Source: Magnetococcales bacterium
GTDB lineage: Bacteria > Pseudomonadota > Magnetococcia > Magnetococcales > Magnetaquicoccaceae
Assembly (NCBI GenBank): GCA_015234115.1
Contig: JADFWP010000011.1
Location: 1 to 64,000, forward strand
DNA length: 64,000 nt
Direction of reading: 5' to 3'
Shown here: positions 46,718 through 57,053 of the stretch, piece after piece
How the letters are laid out: each line of letters starts with the position of its first letter
How positions within the stretch are numbered: position 1 is the first letter of the stretch
Made by a program: the position numbers and the translations under genes
The notes under the pieces: generated by a model
Databases searched by the model: none
The model's input: only the letters and a program-made list of their open reading frames with translations
What the model was told of the DNA's origin: nothing

Positions 46718-48195
46718 GGACGGTGGCGCATCTGGCGGCTGGGAGGATGATGGTCTGTTTTCTTTTCGGTGCGTTGCTGGTGTTGGAGATCCTGTTCCAG
46801 GGCCTGGTCGAGTTGTGACCGTTCTGCGGGGGTCCGTTGTGCGCCGAATCCCTCCTGCACCAGTCGGGTCAGGCGTGGCAGGGCGATCTGATGGGTCTGG
46901 CCGGTGGTGGCGTAGAGCCAGTCGGAGAAGGCCAGAAAGGTGTAAAAGGGCGAGCGTTCCCGGAATGCCTGCCGCAAGGTGTTGGGAAATCGTCCCGAGT
47001 TGCCCACCAGATCCCAATAACGGGCAAACCGTTTCAGTCGGCGCAGGGTCATGAAGTCGATCCGTCGGTTGGCCAGGAGTTCATAGGGTGGCTCCGGATC
47101 AAAGTGCATCTCTTCGGTTCCGGTCAGGGCGGTCAGCGGGGTTCCTGCCAGTTGTTTGAGGATTCCCACCTGGATTTCGTGGGGGCCAAGAGCAAAGAGC
47201 CGGTCAAAGCCTTGGGCAAAACTGGCCAGATCTTCGCCCGGCAGACCGATGATCAGATCGGTATGCAGATGGGCCTGGGTGGCGGTGAGCAGCCAGCGCA
47301 GGTTTTCTTCGGCGCGGGTCTGGTCCATGTGGCGGTCGATGGTCTGCAAGACAGCGGGATCGAACGACTGAATGCCGAGTTCCAGTTGCAAGGTTCCGGC
47401 CGGGAAGGCGGCCAGGCGGGTTTTGAGTCCGGGCGTGAGCCGGTCCGGCACCATCTCGAAGTGCAGGAAAATGCCTGGGAATTCCGGGATCCGGGCGAGA
47501 AAGAAGTCGAGAATGGCAGTGGCGTGCGCCTCGCCCAGGTTGAAGGTGCGATCCACGAATTTGAAGTGTCGTCCGCCACGTTCCAGCAGATCGGCCATGG
47601 CCTTCAGAAAGGGGTCCAGCGGGAAACGGCGCACCTCCGGATCCAGGGCGGAAAGGCAGAAGGCACAACGGTACGGGCAGCCCCGCGAGGATTCCACATA
47701 GAGATGGCGGTGGGCCAGATCGTGGGAAGTGTATGCGTCGTAGGGATGGCGCAGGGTGGTCAGATCCGCAGGCGGGGCGATGATTTTTTTGGGTAACGGC
47801 GCTCCGTGGGTCAGCAGGGTGTGACAGATTTCCGCAAAGATCCGTTCTCCCTCTCCGGCCACCCGGTGATCGGCGATGGTGGCCAGGGGGTGGTGATCCA
47901 GGGCGTGGGCGGCTTCGGGTCCACCCAGAATCAGGTGAACTTCGGGTCGCAGGATTTTCAACAGGGTGGCGAAGCGGTGGACCAGTTCGGTGTTCCAGAC
48001 ATAGACGCCGCAACCGATCAGCCGTGGATTTTCGGCCAGGATGGTTTCGACGGCAGCCTCGGGTCGGGTCTCCAGATCGAATTCGATCAGCCGGGTCTGG
48101 TCGCGCCACACGTCCAGATTGGCCAGCAGGCAGCGCAACCCCATGGAGGGATGGGAGAAGCGGGCATTGAAGGTGGTCAGGACAATGGCTGGCAT
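46714..48195 (-). CDS. B12-binding-domain radical SAM protein
   Basis: N-terminal B12-binding-like fold (TRLIEFDLETRPEAAVETIL...ILGGPEAAH); ESSRGCPYRCAFCLSALDPEVR radical SAM motif. Confidence 0.87.
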   Translation of the reverse strand: MPAIVLTTFNARFSHPSMGLRCLLANLDVWRDQTRLIEFDLETRPEAAVETILAENPRLIGCGVYVWNTELVHRFATLLKILRPEVHLILGGPEAAHALDHHPLATIADHRVAGEGERIFAEICHTLLTHGAPLPKKIIAPPADLTTLRHPYDAYTSHDLAHRHLYVESSRGCPYRCAFCLSALDPEVRRFPLDPFLKAMADLLERGGRHFKFVDRTFNLGEAHATAILDFFLARIPEFPGIFLHFEMVPDRLTPGLKTRLAAFPAGTLQLELGIQSFDPAVLQTIDRHMDQTRAEENLRWLLTATQAHLHTDLIIGLPGEDLASFAQGFDRLFALGPHEIQVGILKQLAGTPLTALTGTEEMHFDPEPPYELLANRRIDFMTLRRLKRFARYWDLVGNSGRFPNTLRQAFRERSPFYTFLAFSDWLYATTGQTHQIALPRLTRLVQEGFGAQRTPAERSQLDQALEQDLQHQQRTEKKTDHHPPSRQMRHRP

Positions 48196-48230
48196 GTGGA
48201 ATCAAACCGCATCCGTTTCGGAATAGGTGA

Positions 48231-48252
48231 ATTTGTCAGTGGGGTCCAGGGG
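48231..48252 (+). repeat. 22-nt dispersed intergenic repeat, copy 2
   Basis: ATTTGTCAGTGGGGTCCAGGGG, identical to 28797-28818. Confidence 0.9.
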
Positions 48253-48273
48253 TAGGGCCTCTGCATCAAAAAA

Positions 48274-48300
48274 AAGGGAGACGCGAACCGCGTCTCCCTT
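48274..48300 (-). terminator. Rho-independent terminator of the OmpA-like gene
   Basis: AAGGGAGACGCG-AAC-CGCGTCTCCCTT perfect hairpin followed on the minus strand by a T-run. Confidence 0.85.
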
Positions 48301-48332
48301 GGGTTTGCTCCCGGTTTGGTGTGCAGCGCCAA

Positions 48333-49013
48333 TCAGGATTGCGGCTTGAGTTCCACGCGGCGATTCTTGGCCCGTCCAGCCGGGTTGTCGTTCGGGGCAA
48401 TGGGCTTGGTGGCGCCAAAACCGGCCGAGGTCAGACGGTTGGCGGCGATGCCTTTGCTGATGAGGTGCTTCTTGACCGCTTCGGCGCGGGCTTTGGAGAG
48501 CTTGTCGTTGTGGGGGGGCTTGCCGGTATTGTCGGTATGGCCCTGGACTTCGACGCGCAGCGAGGGATTTTGTTTCAGGACCGTCACCACGCCGTCGAGC
48601 AGCGGGAAGGCGGCGGGCTTGATCACGGCCTTGTCGGTATCGAAGTTGAGGTTTTCGAGCACCCAGCAGCCCAGGTCATTGACTTTGGCGCCTCTGGGGG
48701 TGTTGGGGCATTTGTCTTTGGAGTTCAGCACGCCATCCTGGTCATCGTCGCCATCGATCGGAGCCGGGGCAGGAGCAGGAGCGGGGATCGCCTTGGGGGC
48801 TTCGACCGGCGGAGCTTTGGCCACTTCGGCGTTGCCGCAGAAGAAGCACTGTGTTCCCACGGACGAGAGCGGATTTTCACCGGTTTGCGGGTGCCATTGG
48901 GGATAACCATTTTTACCGGTCCACCCTTCCTTGACGGTGGTGGGGACACAAGCCGTGAGGCTCAGGGAGATGGCACCAGCCATGGCCAATAAGGTGATTT
49001 TTGAGTATTTCAT
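48333..49013 (-). CDS. OmpA-family peptidoglycan-associated lipoprotein
   Basis: Signal and lipobox (LSLTAC); DQDGVLNSKDKCPNTPRGAKVNDLGCW; OmpA C domain VEVQGHTDNTGKPPHNDKLSKARAEAVKKHLISKGI. Confidence 0.9.
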   Translation of the reverse strand: MKYSKITLLAMAGAISLSLTACVPTTVKEGWTGKNGYPQWHPQTGENPLSSVGTQCFFCGNAEVAKAPPVEAPKAIPAPAPAPAPIDGDDDQDGVLNSKDKCPNTPRGAKVNDLGCWVLENLNFDTDKAVIKPAAFPLLDGVVTVLKQNPSLRVEVQGHTDNTGKPPHNDKLSKARAEAVKKHLISKGIAANRLTSAGFGATKPIAPNDNPAGRAKNRRVELKPQS

Positions 49014-49194
49014 GGTTCCTGCCGACTTTGGAAGGTTGAGGGATGAAAAGCACACTATAATCCATCGGATGTGGTTTGTCACTCGAAATCTTTGAATTTT
49101 TGAGTGGGTCAAGGATTGGATCTGCGGTGGAGCGGTGAGATAGGTTTATCTTGACATATATAAGATATTGAACAAGCAATTTGTACGATTTTTA

Positions 49195-49224
49195 TTGACA
49201 GGGATTGCTCGGGAATGGGATAAT
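49195..49224 (+). promoter_or_regulatory. Sigma70-like promoter upstream of MCP gene
   Basis: TTGACA (49195-49200), 18-nt spacer, GATAAT (49219-49224), in an AT-rich intergenic region. Confidence 0.6.
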
Positions 49225-49264
49225 TATTAACAGATTTTTAATGTAAAAAATAGGAGTTTCTGCC

Positions 49265-50788
49265 ATGTTTGCCATGAAGATTGGCACCAAGTTAGGCCTC
49301 TCTTTTGTTGTGGTGCTTGTTGTTGTTTTTGGCGCTTTTGCGGCCATTTTCATGGTGCTGGAGCGTGTGGATCAGCAGGCCGGCATCGTGCAAAAAGAGA
49401 GCCTGCCTCATGCCCTGTTGGCGCATGAAATGACCTCGGCAGTCATCAACGTGCAGCAATGGCTGACCGATGTTTCGGCGACCCATGACCCGGAAGGGTA
49501 TGGCGATGCCGAAGAGGCGGCCAAACGGTTCAAGGCGGGGATGGTGGAATTCCGCACTTTTTTTCAGTCCAAAAGCGACGCCGACTCTCTGCGACAACTG
49601 GAGCAGTTGGATCAGGCGTTTGACCAGCTTTACGTCACGGGCAAAAAGATGGCCGAAGCCTATATCCACGAGGGGTTGGAGGCGGGCAACGCCATCATGG
49701 AGGGTTTTGACGAATCCTCCACGAAATTGCAGGAGCGGATCGGTTGGTTGCGCGATGGGCAGTCCGGCGCGGCTGACGCCAGTGCCCGGGAAATTCTGGA
49801 GAAGGTGGCCGGGATGCGTGAAAGCCTGATGATCATCGGTGGTGTGGTATTGTTCTTGACCCTGGTGATCGGAGTCTGGCTGACCCGGGATCTCACGACG
49901 CCAATTCGGGCCTGTGAACGTAATCTGCGGGGGTTGAGCACGGGCAATTTGCGGGTGGGATGCCGGTTAAAGCGTCAGGATGAACTGGGGGATATGATTA
50001 AAAGTGTTTCTGGTGTGGTGGATGCACTGCGTCGGGTTGTTTCCGGGGTGCGCGAGGCGTCCGATCATGTGACCACGGGCAGCGCCGAATTGACGGAATC
50101 GGCTCACGCTCTGGCCCAGGGCGCGACTCAGCAGGCTGCTGCCGTGGAGCAGACCTCGGCAGCCATGGAGCAGATGGTGTCCAGCATTCAGCACAATTCG
50201 GAGCATGCCCAGGAGACCATGGTGTTGTCGTCACGGGCGGCCAAAGGAGCCAAAGAGGGCAGCGAGGCGGTGGATCGGGCCGTGGTCGCAATGCATGAAA
50301 TTGCCGGAAAGATTGCCATCATCGAGGAGATTGCCCGACAGACCAATCTGTTGGCCCTGAATGCAGCCATCGAGGCGGCTCGTGCCGGTGATCATGGCAA
50401 GGGGTTCGCGGTGGTCGCTTCGGAAGTGCGTAAACTCGCCGAACGCAGCCAGGGTGCGGCAGGAGAGATCGTGCAACTTGCCAACTCCAGTGGTCAGGTG
50501 GCCGAGCACGCCGGAGTGATCATTCGGGAAGTCCTGCCCGACATTGAAAAAACTGCCGAACGTCTGCGGGAGATCGCTGCTGCCAGTCAGGAGCAGAGCA
50601 GTGGCGTGGGTCAGATTCAGGTGGCCTTGCAGCAACTCGATCAGATCATTCAGCGGAATGTCGGTGCTTCCGGGGCATTGGCCACAACCGCCGGGTCACT
50701 CTCCACGCAGGTGCATGTTTTAGATGAATTGATTGGATTCTTTCAGGTCGATCAGGAGCCATCGCCAGTGGGGGAACCTTTGGTCTGA
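49265..50788 (+). CDS. Methyl-accepting chemotaxis protein
   Basis: N-terminal TM, 4HB-like sensor, HAMP, canonical tip [47 protein letters not shown]. Confidence 0.95.
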   Translation: MFAMKIGTKLGLSFVVVLVVVFGAFAAIFMVLERVDQQAGIVQKESLPHALLAHEMTSAVINVQQWLTDVSATHDPEGYGDAEEAAKRFKAGMVEFRTFFQSKSDADSLRQLEQLDQAFDQLYVTGKKMAEAYIHEGLEAGNAIMEGFDESSTKLQERIGWLRDGQSGAADASAREILEKVAGMRESLMIIGGVVLFLTLVIGVWLTRDLTTPIRACERNLRGLSTGNLRVGCRLKRQDELGDMIKSVSGVVDALRRVVSGVREASDHVTTGSAELTESAHALAQGATQQAAAVEQTSAAMEQMVSSIQHNSEHAQETMVLSSRAAKGAKEGSEAVDRAVVAMHEIAGKIAIIEEIARQTNLLALNAAIEAARAGDHGKGFAVVASEVRKLAERSQGAAGEIVQLANSSGQVAEHAGVIIREVLPDIEKTAERLREIAAASQEQSSGVGQIQVALQQLDQIIQRNVGASGALATTAGSLSTQVHVLDELIGFFQVDQEPSPVGEPLV

Positions 50789-50815
50789 CCCCACCGGCTG
50801 GTGCGATGACAGGGC

Positions 50816-51301
50816 TTACGCCGCATTTTGCAAGGACGAAAGCTCATCGACCGAGAAGATTCTGTCGATGTCCAGAATCATGATGAACCGTCCCTCCTGT
50901 TTGCCCATGCCCTTGAGGAAATCGGAGCGCAACCGCATGCCGATTTTGGGTGGGGGTTCGATCTGATCGGGTTCCAATTCCATGACCTCGCGCACCGAGT
51001 CGGCCAGCGCGCCCATCACCACCACGCCGTCATCCTGGGCGATTTCCAGGATGATGATGCAGGTGTTGACCGACTTTTCGCGCGGCTCCATGCCGAATTT
51101 CAGCCGCATGTCCACCACCGGAACCACGCTGCCGCGCAGATTGATCACGCCACACATGAATCCAGGGGTCCGGGGAACCTTGGTGACCAGGGTGTATTCC
51201 AGCACTTCGCGGATTTTGGCGATATCCACCGCAAAGACTTCCGATCCCAGGGTGAAGGTCAGATATTGGGTCGAGGAGGTAACCGTATTTTTTTCGTTCA
51301 T
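50816..51301 (-). CDS. cheW: Chemotaxis coupling protein CheW
   Basis: YLTFTLGSEVFAVDIAKIREVLEY...VPRTPGFMCGVINLRGSVVPVVDMRLKFG. Confidence 0.94.
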   Translation of the reverse strand: MNEKNTVTSSTQYLTFTLGSEVFAVDIAKIREVLEYTLVTKVPRTPGFMCGVINLRGSVVPVVDMRLKFGMEPREKSVNTCIIILEIAQDDGVVVMGALADSVREVMELEPDQIEPPPKIGMRLRSDFLKGMGKQEGRFIMILDIDRIFSVDELSSLQNAA

Positions 51302-54072
51302 CCGTGCGTCTCTTCATCGTGGGCTGAGGGGGGAGAGGCGGAGCCGACGCGGGCAGAGGTCGCAGGATGCATCGGGTCCGGGGCCAAATGAGCAGGCAGA
51401 GGTTCCGAAAGCACCGGATGGTGCGGGGCAAAATAGGAGGCGGCCTGTTTCAGGGGGCCGGTGGTCAGATCGAATACCGCCTTGGCCGCCAGGATGATTT
51501 CACGGGCTGTGGCGACGTTTTTCCGGAGCAGATCATCCAGTTTTTCCAGGGCGAGCAGGGTTCTTTCTGGAGAGTGTTCCAGCGCCACCGGGTGGTTCGC
51601 CTCGGGGTGTTGCAGCATGGGCATGGCGGGCAGCAGGGCATCGAGCGTGTTGCTCGCGGCGTCGGCGGTGGTCAGACGTTCCCGGATCAGGGCGCTCAGT
51701 TCGGCCAGTTCGGTCTGCATCTCGCGGGTGGTGCGTGCCGGTTCCTTGCCGTGATGGCCATGTTTGCCTGACTTGCCGGATCCTTTGCCATTGTCATCCG
51801 ATGATTTATGTCCGTGCTGGATCGTATTCAACTCCTGGGCCTGCTCTTGCAGGTGTTGCAGGCGTTCCAGCAGATGGTGCCAGGTCGCTTTGGTATCGTG
51901 GATCACCTGTTGGCCTTCTGCGACTGCTTGTGCGGTACGTCCGGCCATCCGTTCGCCATCGTGCAGCAATCGGGTCTGTGCGGCCACCAGCCGGTTCTGC
52001 TCCTGGATCAGCCGCATCGACTCTTCGGCCACCAGCCGGGTGTTTTCTTCGATGGCCTTTCTGGCCTCGGTGAGCAGCTCCGCTCCGGCTGCCGATTCGC
52101 GGGAGATGGCCATGGCATGGGAGGCCAGTCGGCGGATGCGCAACGCCACCGGGTCTGCGGCCTGCTGGATCCGGTGACCGGCCTGGGCCACTTCGGAGGA
52201 AACCGTGGAGACCGAACGGGTCAGCATGCCGATTTCATCGCGGCGTGTGATCGTCTCTTGCGGCGTGAAATGGCCTGCGGCCATGCGATTGAGGGTAAAG
52301 GCGGTCTCGCGCAGGGGTTTGAGCAGATCGTGATGGATCACCAGCGCAGCCCCTCCGGTGAGGAGTGCCACACAGGCGAGCATGGCCACGAGCATGGGCA
52401 GGGTGTTGGCGGCAGGCGTGGCGGGATCGTCCAGATCGGTTTCGGCGATCACGGCCCAGGTGAAGCCATCCAGCGGGAGGGGGGCAAAGGAGGCGAGCAC
52501 CCGTTTGCCATCGGCATGGGTGGTTTCAAGCGTGGCGTTCTCTCCGGCCAGGGCGCTTTGGATGGCCCTGGGGGCTGCGACCGTGGCCGCCGGAGTGCCA
52601 ATGAAGGCTGTGGCCGTGGCCGGAGAGGCCGGATCGGTGAAGGCATCCGAGCGCAGCCGTTCGTCCGGTCCCACCAGGAAAATTCTTTGCGGGCTGGACT
52701 GGGCCAAAGGATGCAACAGGTTGGTCAGCGCGTCCGGAGCCAGTTGCAATGCGGCCACCAGCACCAGTTGACCGTTGTCGATCACCGGTTGGGCCATGAA
52801 AAAGGCCGGTTGATTGTCGCTCGGCGGGTAGGGCAGCAGATCCGAGAGTCCGGCCTCTTTGGTTTTCAGGACTTTCTGGATCAGTTGTCCCAGATTGGTG
52901 CTGGCGTAACGTCCGGTGACGAGATTGGTCGCGAAGTCGGCCTGGCGCGCCGAGGTGTGGAAGACCTCGCCGTTCGGATGCACGAGAAAGAGGTCATAAT
53001 AGCCGGCGGTTTCACTGAATTTTTGCAGCCAGTTCTGTTTTTCCCCGGAATGGGGGGCAAAGAGGCGGGCCGCATCCTTTTCGGCCACCACGGCCCAGCG
53101 CAGACCCTTGACCCGGAGCGGCGCCCAGGCGGCCAATAGCGGAGGGCGTCCGGTTTCCGAAAGCAGAGCGGAGCCGCTTTTGCCTTCGAGGGCGGCCTGA
53201 ATGGCCGAGGTCGGCAAGGCGGCGGGCGGCGTCCGGGGATCGGAACGGAGGCCATCCGCCGCCGCCAGCATCAGGTCGCCGCTGCTGGCCGGATCCAGGC
53301 CCGCACGCAGCAGTTGGGTCAGGATGTTCCGGGAGATCCGGGTGATGACCGTACCGATGACGGCCCCGTCCTTTTTGACCGGGGCGGCCAGAAACAGGAT
53401 ATTGGAGAGTTCCGGTGTGGTCGAGGATTGGAAATCCTGGATGATCGCCGCCTCCAGACCATGGCGGTGGGCCAGGGCCAAAGGAGACTCTTTCCAGGGT
53501 TTTTGCAGGAGGTTCTGTCCCAGTTCGTTTTGCCGGTTGAGGGTGTAGACCACATCCCCCTGGGGCGAAACAAAGTAGAGATCTTCCCAGGCCGAGCCGT
53601 GCTGGCGTCCGTGGACCGGCGGAACGAAGCCCTCCACGGTCTCCCGCCAGTGTTTGTCATCGCTTTTGCGTCCCCCCTGCCGGAACAGCCAATCGATGGC
53701 TGCCACCCGTTTGACGAAATCCGGATTGGCCGCCAGTTGCACCAGATCGGTGAGTTGGGTGGAGAGAAAGGTTTCGATGCGCTCTTTTTTCAGGTCGCGC
53801 AGGGATTCCAGGGCGGCACGGGCCTGCTGATGGTGTTCGGCGGCGATTTGCGCCAGAATTTCCATGTCCGCGCGCCGTTCGGCGAGGTGGCGTTTGATGT
53901 CGGCCAGGGCGATCTGACGGGCGGCTTCGAGACGCGCCGTGGCCTGGATGATTTGCGAGCGATCCGCCTGATGATCGCGCAACCACCACAGCATCGAAAC
54001 CGGGATCAGGCCACACAGCAGCAACAGAACGGTGAGCTTTGGACGCAGCCGAATGTCCTGAAGCCTGATCAT
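51298..54072 (-). CDS. Receptor-like HAMP protein with duplicated Cache-like sensor and no recognisable MCP tip
   Basis: N-terminal TM (KLTVLLLLCGLIPVSMLWWL), large periplasmic region with repeated Cache-like motifs, second TM, HAMP-like segment, coiled coil, low-complexity K/G/H linker. Confidence 0.75.
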   Translation of the reverse strand: MIRLQDIRLRPKLTVLLLLCGLIPVSMLWWLRDHQADRSQIIQATARLEAARQIALADIKRHLAERRADMEILAQIAAEHHQQARAALESLRDLKKERIETFLSTQLTDLVQLAANPDFVKRVAAIDWLFRQGGRKSDDKHWRETVEGFVPPVHGRQHGSAWEDLYFVSPQGDVVYTLNRQNELGQNLLQKPWKESPLALAHRHGLEAAIIQDFQSSTTPELSNILFLAAPVKKDGAVIGTVITRISRNILTQLLRAGLDPASSGDLMLAAADGLRSDPRTPPAALPTSAIQAALEGKSGSALLSETGRPPLLAAWAPLRVKGLRWAVVAEKDAARLFAPHSGEKQNWLQKFSETAGYYDLFLVHPNGEVFHTSARQADFATNLVTGRYASTNLGQLIQKVLKTKEAGLSDLLPYPPSDNQPAFFMAQPVIDNGQLVLVAALQLAPDALTNLLHPLAQSSPQRIFLVGPDERLRSDAFTDPASPATATAFIGTPAATVAAPRAIQSALAGENATLETTHADGKRVLASFAPLPLDGFTWAVIAETDLDDPATPAANTLPMLVAMLACVALLTGGAALVIHHDLLKPLRETAFTLNRMAAGHFTPQETITRRDEIGMLTRSVSTVSSEVAQAGHRIQQAADPVALRIRRLASHAMAISRESAAGAELLTEARKAIEENTRLVAEESMRLIQEQNRLVAAQTRLLHDGERMAGRTAQAVAEGQQVIHDTKATWHHLLERLQHLQEQAQELNTIQHGHKSSDDNGKGSGKSGKHGHHGKEPARTTREMQTELAELSALIRERLTTADAASNTLDALLPAMPMLQHPEANHPVALEHSPERTLLALEKLDDLLRKNVATAREIILAAKAVFDLTTGPLKQAASYFAPHHPVLSEPLPAHLAPDPMHPATSARVGSASPPSAHDEETHG

Positions 54073-54091
54073 GCCGGTTCCCAGCAGGCGG

Positions 54092-56212
54092 TCACGGAGA
54101 ATCCAACTCGCGAATCTCTTCCTCCTCGACGTAGCGGACCATTTTGTTGAGATCGAGAATCAGCGCGACACCGCCATTGCCCAGGATGGTGGCCCCGGAG
54201 AACTCTTCGGAGTGCTGGAAATTCTTGCCCAGGGTTTTGATGACCGTCTGGTGCTGACCCACAACCTTGTCCACCACAAAGCCGATCCGTTTTTCATCGA
54301 CTTCGGAGATGACGATCTGTTCGATGTCCGGCGGGGTGCCGCCGATTTCGAAGCGGCTGCGGATACGGATGTAGGGGATGATTTCGCCACGCACGTTGAT
54401 GACATGGCGTCCATGGGCCTTGTCAACATCATCGCGGGAGAGTTCCACGCACTCTTCGACCGCAGCGAGGGGCAGGACGAAATATTCGCCTTCGACCATG
54501 ACCAGCAATCCTTCGATGATGGCCAGGGTCAGGGGGAGTTTCAGGGTGATGGTGGTGCCTTTGCCCAGGGTGCTGGTGACATCGATCGAGCCGCGCAGCC
54601 CTTCGATGGAACGGCGCACCACATCCATGCCCACGCCTCGGCCCGAGACGTTGGTAATTTTCGCGGCTGTGGAGAATCCGGCGGCGAAGATGAGTTGAAA
54701 GGCCTCTTTTTCGGAAATTTCTTCATCCGGGGAGAGGAGTCCCTTTTCGATCCCCTTGGCGCGCAATCTTTGGGCATCGAGTCCGGCGCCGTCGTCGGTG
54801 ACGCGGATCAGCACGCTCGCTCCGGAGTGAATGGCCGAGAGGGTGATCTTGCCCACGGGATTCTTGCCGCAGGCGCGGCGGACATCCGGGGCTTCGACGC
54901 CATGGTCGATGCTGTTGCGGATGATGTGGACCAGCGGATCGTTGAGTTGATCGATGACGGTTTTGTCGAGTTCGGTTTCGCCGCCCGAGGTGATCAGTTC
55001 GATCTCTTTGCCCAGTTCGGTGGAGAGGTCACGGACCAGTCGTTTGAACTTGTTGAAGGTGGTGTCGATGGTCAACATGCGGATGCTCATGGTGTTGTCT
55101 CTGAGTTCCGCAGTGAGGCGCTCCACCTCTTCGGCGATGAGTTGCAGCGTGTGATCGCCGATGGTGCCGGCGGTCTGGTTGAGGCGGGCCTGCATGGTGA
55201 CCAGTTCGCCCACCAGATCGACCAGACTGTCGAGTTTGTCCGAGGGAACCCGGACGCTGGTGGCGGTTTCGGCGGTTTTTTTCTTGTCCTGTTTTTCCTG
55301 GATGACCTGTTGTTCGGTGAGCGCGGCCCGCACCTTGTCGGGGGTCACCGCACCGGCCTGAACCAGACGGTCTCCCAGGGGCATGAGCGCCTTTTCCAGT
55401 TCGTTGGGGTTGATGTCCCCCCGTTCCAGCAGGATCTGGCCGAGTTTTTTGGTGGTCTCCTGGTCACGCATCACCTGATCGCGGTCCAGGAGGCGGATGT
55501 TGATGTCGCATTCGTCTTCGACGAAGATGAAGACATCGTGGATGGCATTTTCGCCGAGTTCGGTGGTGAGGAAGATTTCCCAGCCCGTGTAGCACTGTTC
55601 GGGGTCCAGTTCCTCGAAATCGGGCAATTTTTCCGTATTGGCCACCACCCGGCATTCGCCGAGTTCCCGCAGTTCGTTGAGCAGCAGGAGCGGATTGGTT
55701 CCGGTGGCGAAGATTTCCGGATTGGGCGCGAAGCGGATGCGGAAGATATGGGGTTCGTTGGCCGCCTGGCTGGGCGCCTGGGCCTTGCCCGACGGGGCTG
55801 CCGGAGCGGTCGAACCGCCGCCGCCTTTTTTCTCCGGGCTTAATCCGCGCAATCCGGCGATGATGCGGTTGGCATTGGCCTGATCTGCCGGTTCGCCACC
55901 GGCTGCCGCATCCAGCATGGCGCGGATTTGATCGCGGGCAGCCAGAGTGAGGTCGATGAGGGGCTTGGTGACCGGAATGGTGCCATTGCGCGCCATATCG
56001 AAGACCGTTTCCACCTCGTGGGTGAATTCGGCCACGGCGTCGAAACCAAACATGGCGCCCGAGCCTTTGATCGTGTGCATGGCCCGGAAGACCCGGCTGA
56101 TCAACTCCTGATCCTGGGGGGATGCTTCCAGTTCCAGGAGCGAGTCCTCCAGTTCGGAGAGCAGTTCGTAGGCCTCTTCGGTAAAAGCGCTGGTATCGAT
56201 TTCAACGTTCAT
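54092..56212 (-). CDS. cheA: Chemotaxis histidine kinase CheA
   Basis: HPt RAMHTIKGSGAMFGFDAVAEFTHEVE; HATPase (IIRNSIDHGVE, GRGVGMDVVRRSIEGLRGSI); C-terminal CheW-like domain. Confidence 0.95.
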   Translation of the reverse strand: MNVEIDTSAFTEEAYELLSELEDSLLELEASPQDQELISRVFRAMHTIKGSGAMFGFDAVAEFTHEVETVFDMARNGTIPVTKPLIDLTLAARDQIRAMLDAAAGGEPADQANANRIIAGLRGLSPEKKGGGGSTAPAAPSGKAQAPSQAANEPHIFRIRFAPNPEIFATGTNPLLLLNELRELGECRVVANTEKLPDFEELDPEQCYTGWEIFLTTELGENAIHDVFIFVEDECDINIRLLDRDQVMRDQETTKKLGQILLERGDINPNELEKALMPLGDRLVQAGAVTPDKVRAALTEQQVIQEKQDKKKTAETATSVRVPSDKLDSLVDLVGELVTMQARLNQTAGTIGDHTLQLIAEEVERLTAELRDNTMSIRMLTIDTTFNKFKRLVRDLSTELGKEIELITSGGETELDKTVIDQLNDPLVHIIRNSIDHGVEAPDVRRACGKNPVGKITLSAIHSGASVLIRVTDDGAGLDAQRLRAKGIEKGLLSPDEEISEKEAFQLIFAAGFSTAAKITNVSGRGVGMDVVRRSIEGLRGSIDVTSTLGKGTTITLKLPLTLAIIEGLLVMVEGEYFVLPLAAVEECVELSRDDVDKAHGRHVINVRGEIIPYIRIRSRFEIGGTPPDIEQIVISEVDEKRIGFVVDKVVGQHQTVIKTLGKNFQHSEEFSGATILGNGGVALILDLNKMVRYVEEEEIRELDSP

Positions 56213-56235
56213 GGCGTGTCGTTCCCTTCAAGGGG

Positions 56236-56601
56236 TCAGCCCAGTACTTTTTTGACGACTTCCAGGAGTTGTTCCGGCTTGAAGGGCTTGACGATCCAGC
56301 CGGTGGCACCGGCGGTTTTGCCTTCTTGTTTGCGGGTGGCCTGGGATTCGGTCGTCAGCATGACGATCGGGGTGAATTTATAGGCAGGCAGAGTGCGCAG
56401 GGCGGTGATCAGCGCGATTCCGTCCATGTTGGGCATGTTCAGGTCGGTGATGATCATGTCCAGGGTGCTGGCTTTGGCCTTGGCGAGTCCGTCGGCTCCG
56501 TCCACGGCTTCCACCACGGTGAATCCTGCACCTTTCAGGGTCATGCCCACCATCTGTCGCACGCTGGATGAATCATCCACCGTCATGATCGTTTTTGCCA
56601 T
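56236..56601 (-). CDS. cheY: CheY-like response regulator
   Basis: MAKTIMTVDDSSSVRQMV, DMIITDLNMPNMDGI, TPIVMLTTES, WIVKPFKPEQLL. Confidence 0.92.
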   Translation of the reverse strand: MAKTIMTVDDSSSVRQMVGMTLKGAGFTVVEAVDGADGLAKAKASTLDMIITDLNMPNMDGIALITALRTLPAYKFTPIVMLTTESQATRKQEGKTAGATGWIVKPFKPEQLLEVVKKVLG

Positions 56602-56939
56602 CAGTTTGTTACTCCCTTCCAAAGTCCACTGGTCTCTTTTTCGCCCCCGCATTGTACAAAGCCGGCCTGCTGCACGGTCTCCCGGAGGGCAGAGGGGAGA
56701 TTGCCGGAAATCGACAGGGTTTTACCCTTTTTGAGCAGAGAGCGATGGGCGGCGCACAGGATCTGGATTGTGGTGAGGTCCACCCGTTCCACTTCGCTCA
56801 GGTTCAATTCCAGTTGTTTGGATTGATCCATGGCATTGGCCATGGCTTCCTTGAATTCGGCCGCATTGCGAATGGTCAGGTCTCCGGAAAGGGAGAGTAC
56901 GCCGACCGATCGGGCGGTATCCATGCTGAAATGGAACAT
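56601..56939 (-). CDS. STAS-domain protein
   Basis: VLSLSGDLTIRNAAEFKEAMANAM...LELNLSEVERVDLTTIQILCAAHRSLLKKGKTLSISG; stop/start TGATG overlap with cheY. Confidence 0.82.
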   Translation of the reverse strand: MFHFSMDTARSVGVLSLSGDLTIRNAAEFKEAMANAMDQSKQLELNLSEVERVDLTTIQILCAAHRSLLKKGKTLSISGNLPSALRETVQQAGFVQCGGEKETSGLWKGVTN

Positions 56940-57053
56940 GGTTGTTTCTCCTAGCGTAAGTCCCGTTAACCGGTTATTTCCGGTCAGGAGGAAAATATAG
57001 CACATTCCATCGACTGGGGGAAGGGAATCGACGAAATTGGAAAAAATTGCAGA

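Noticed and set aside
54071-55843. 590-aa plus-strand ORF
   Set aside because: Antisense to cheA; F/D/G/H-rich shadow composition and no motif.
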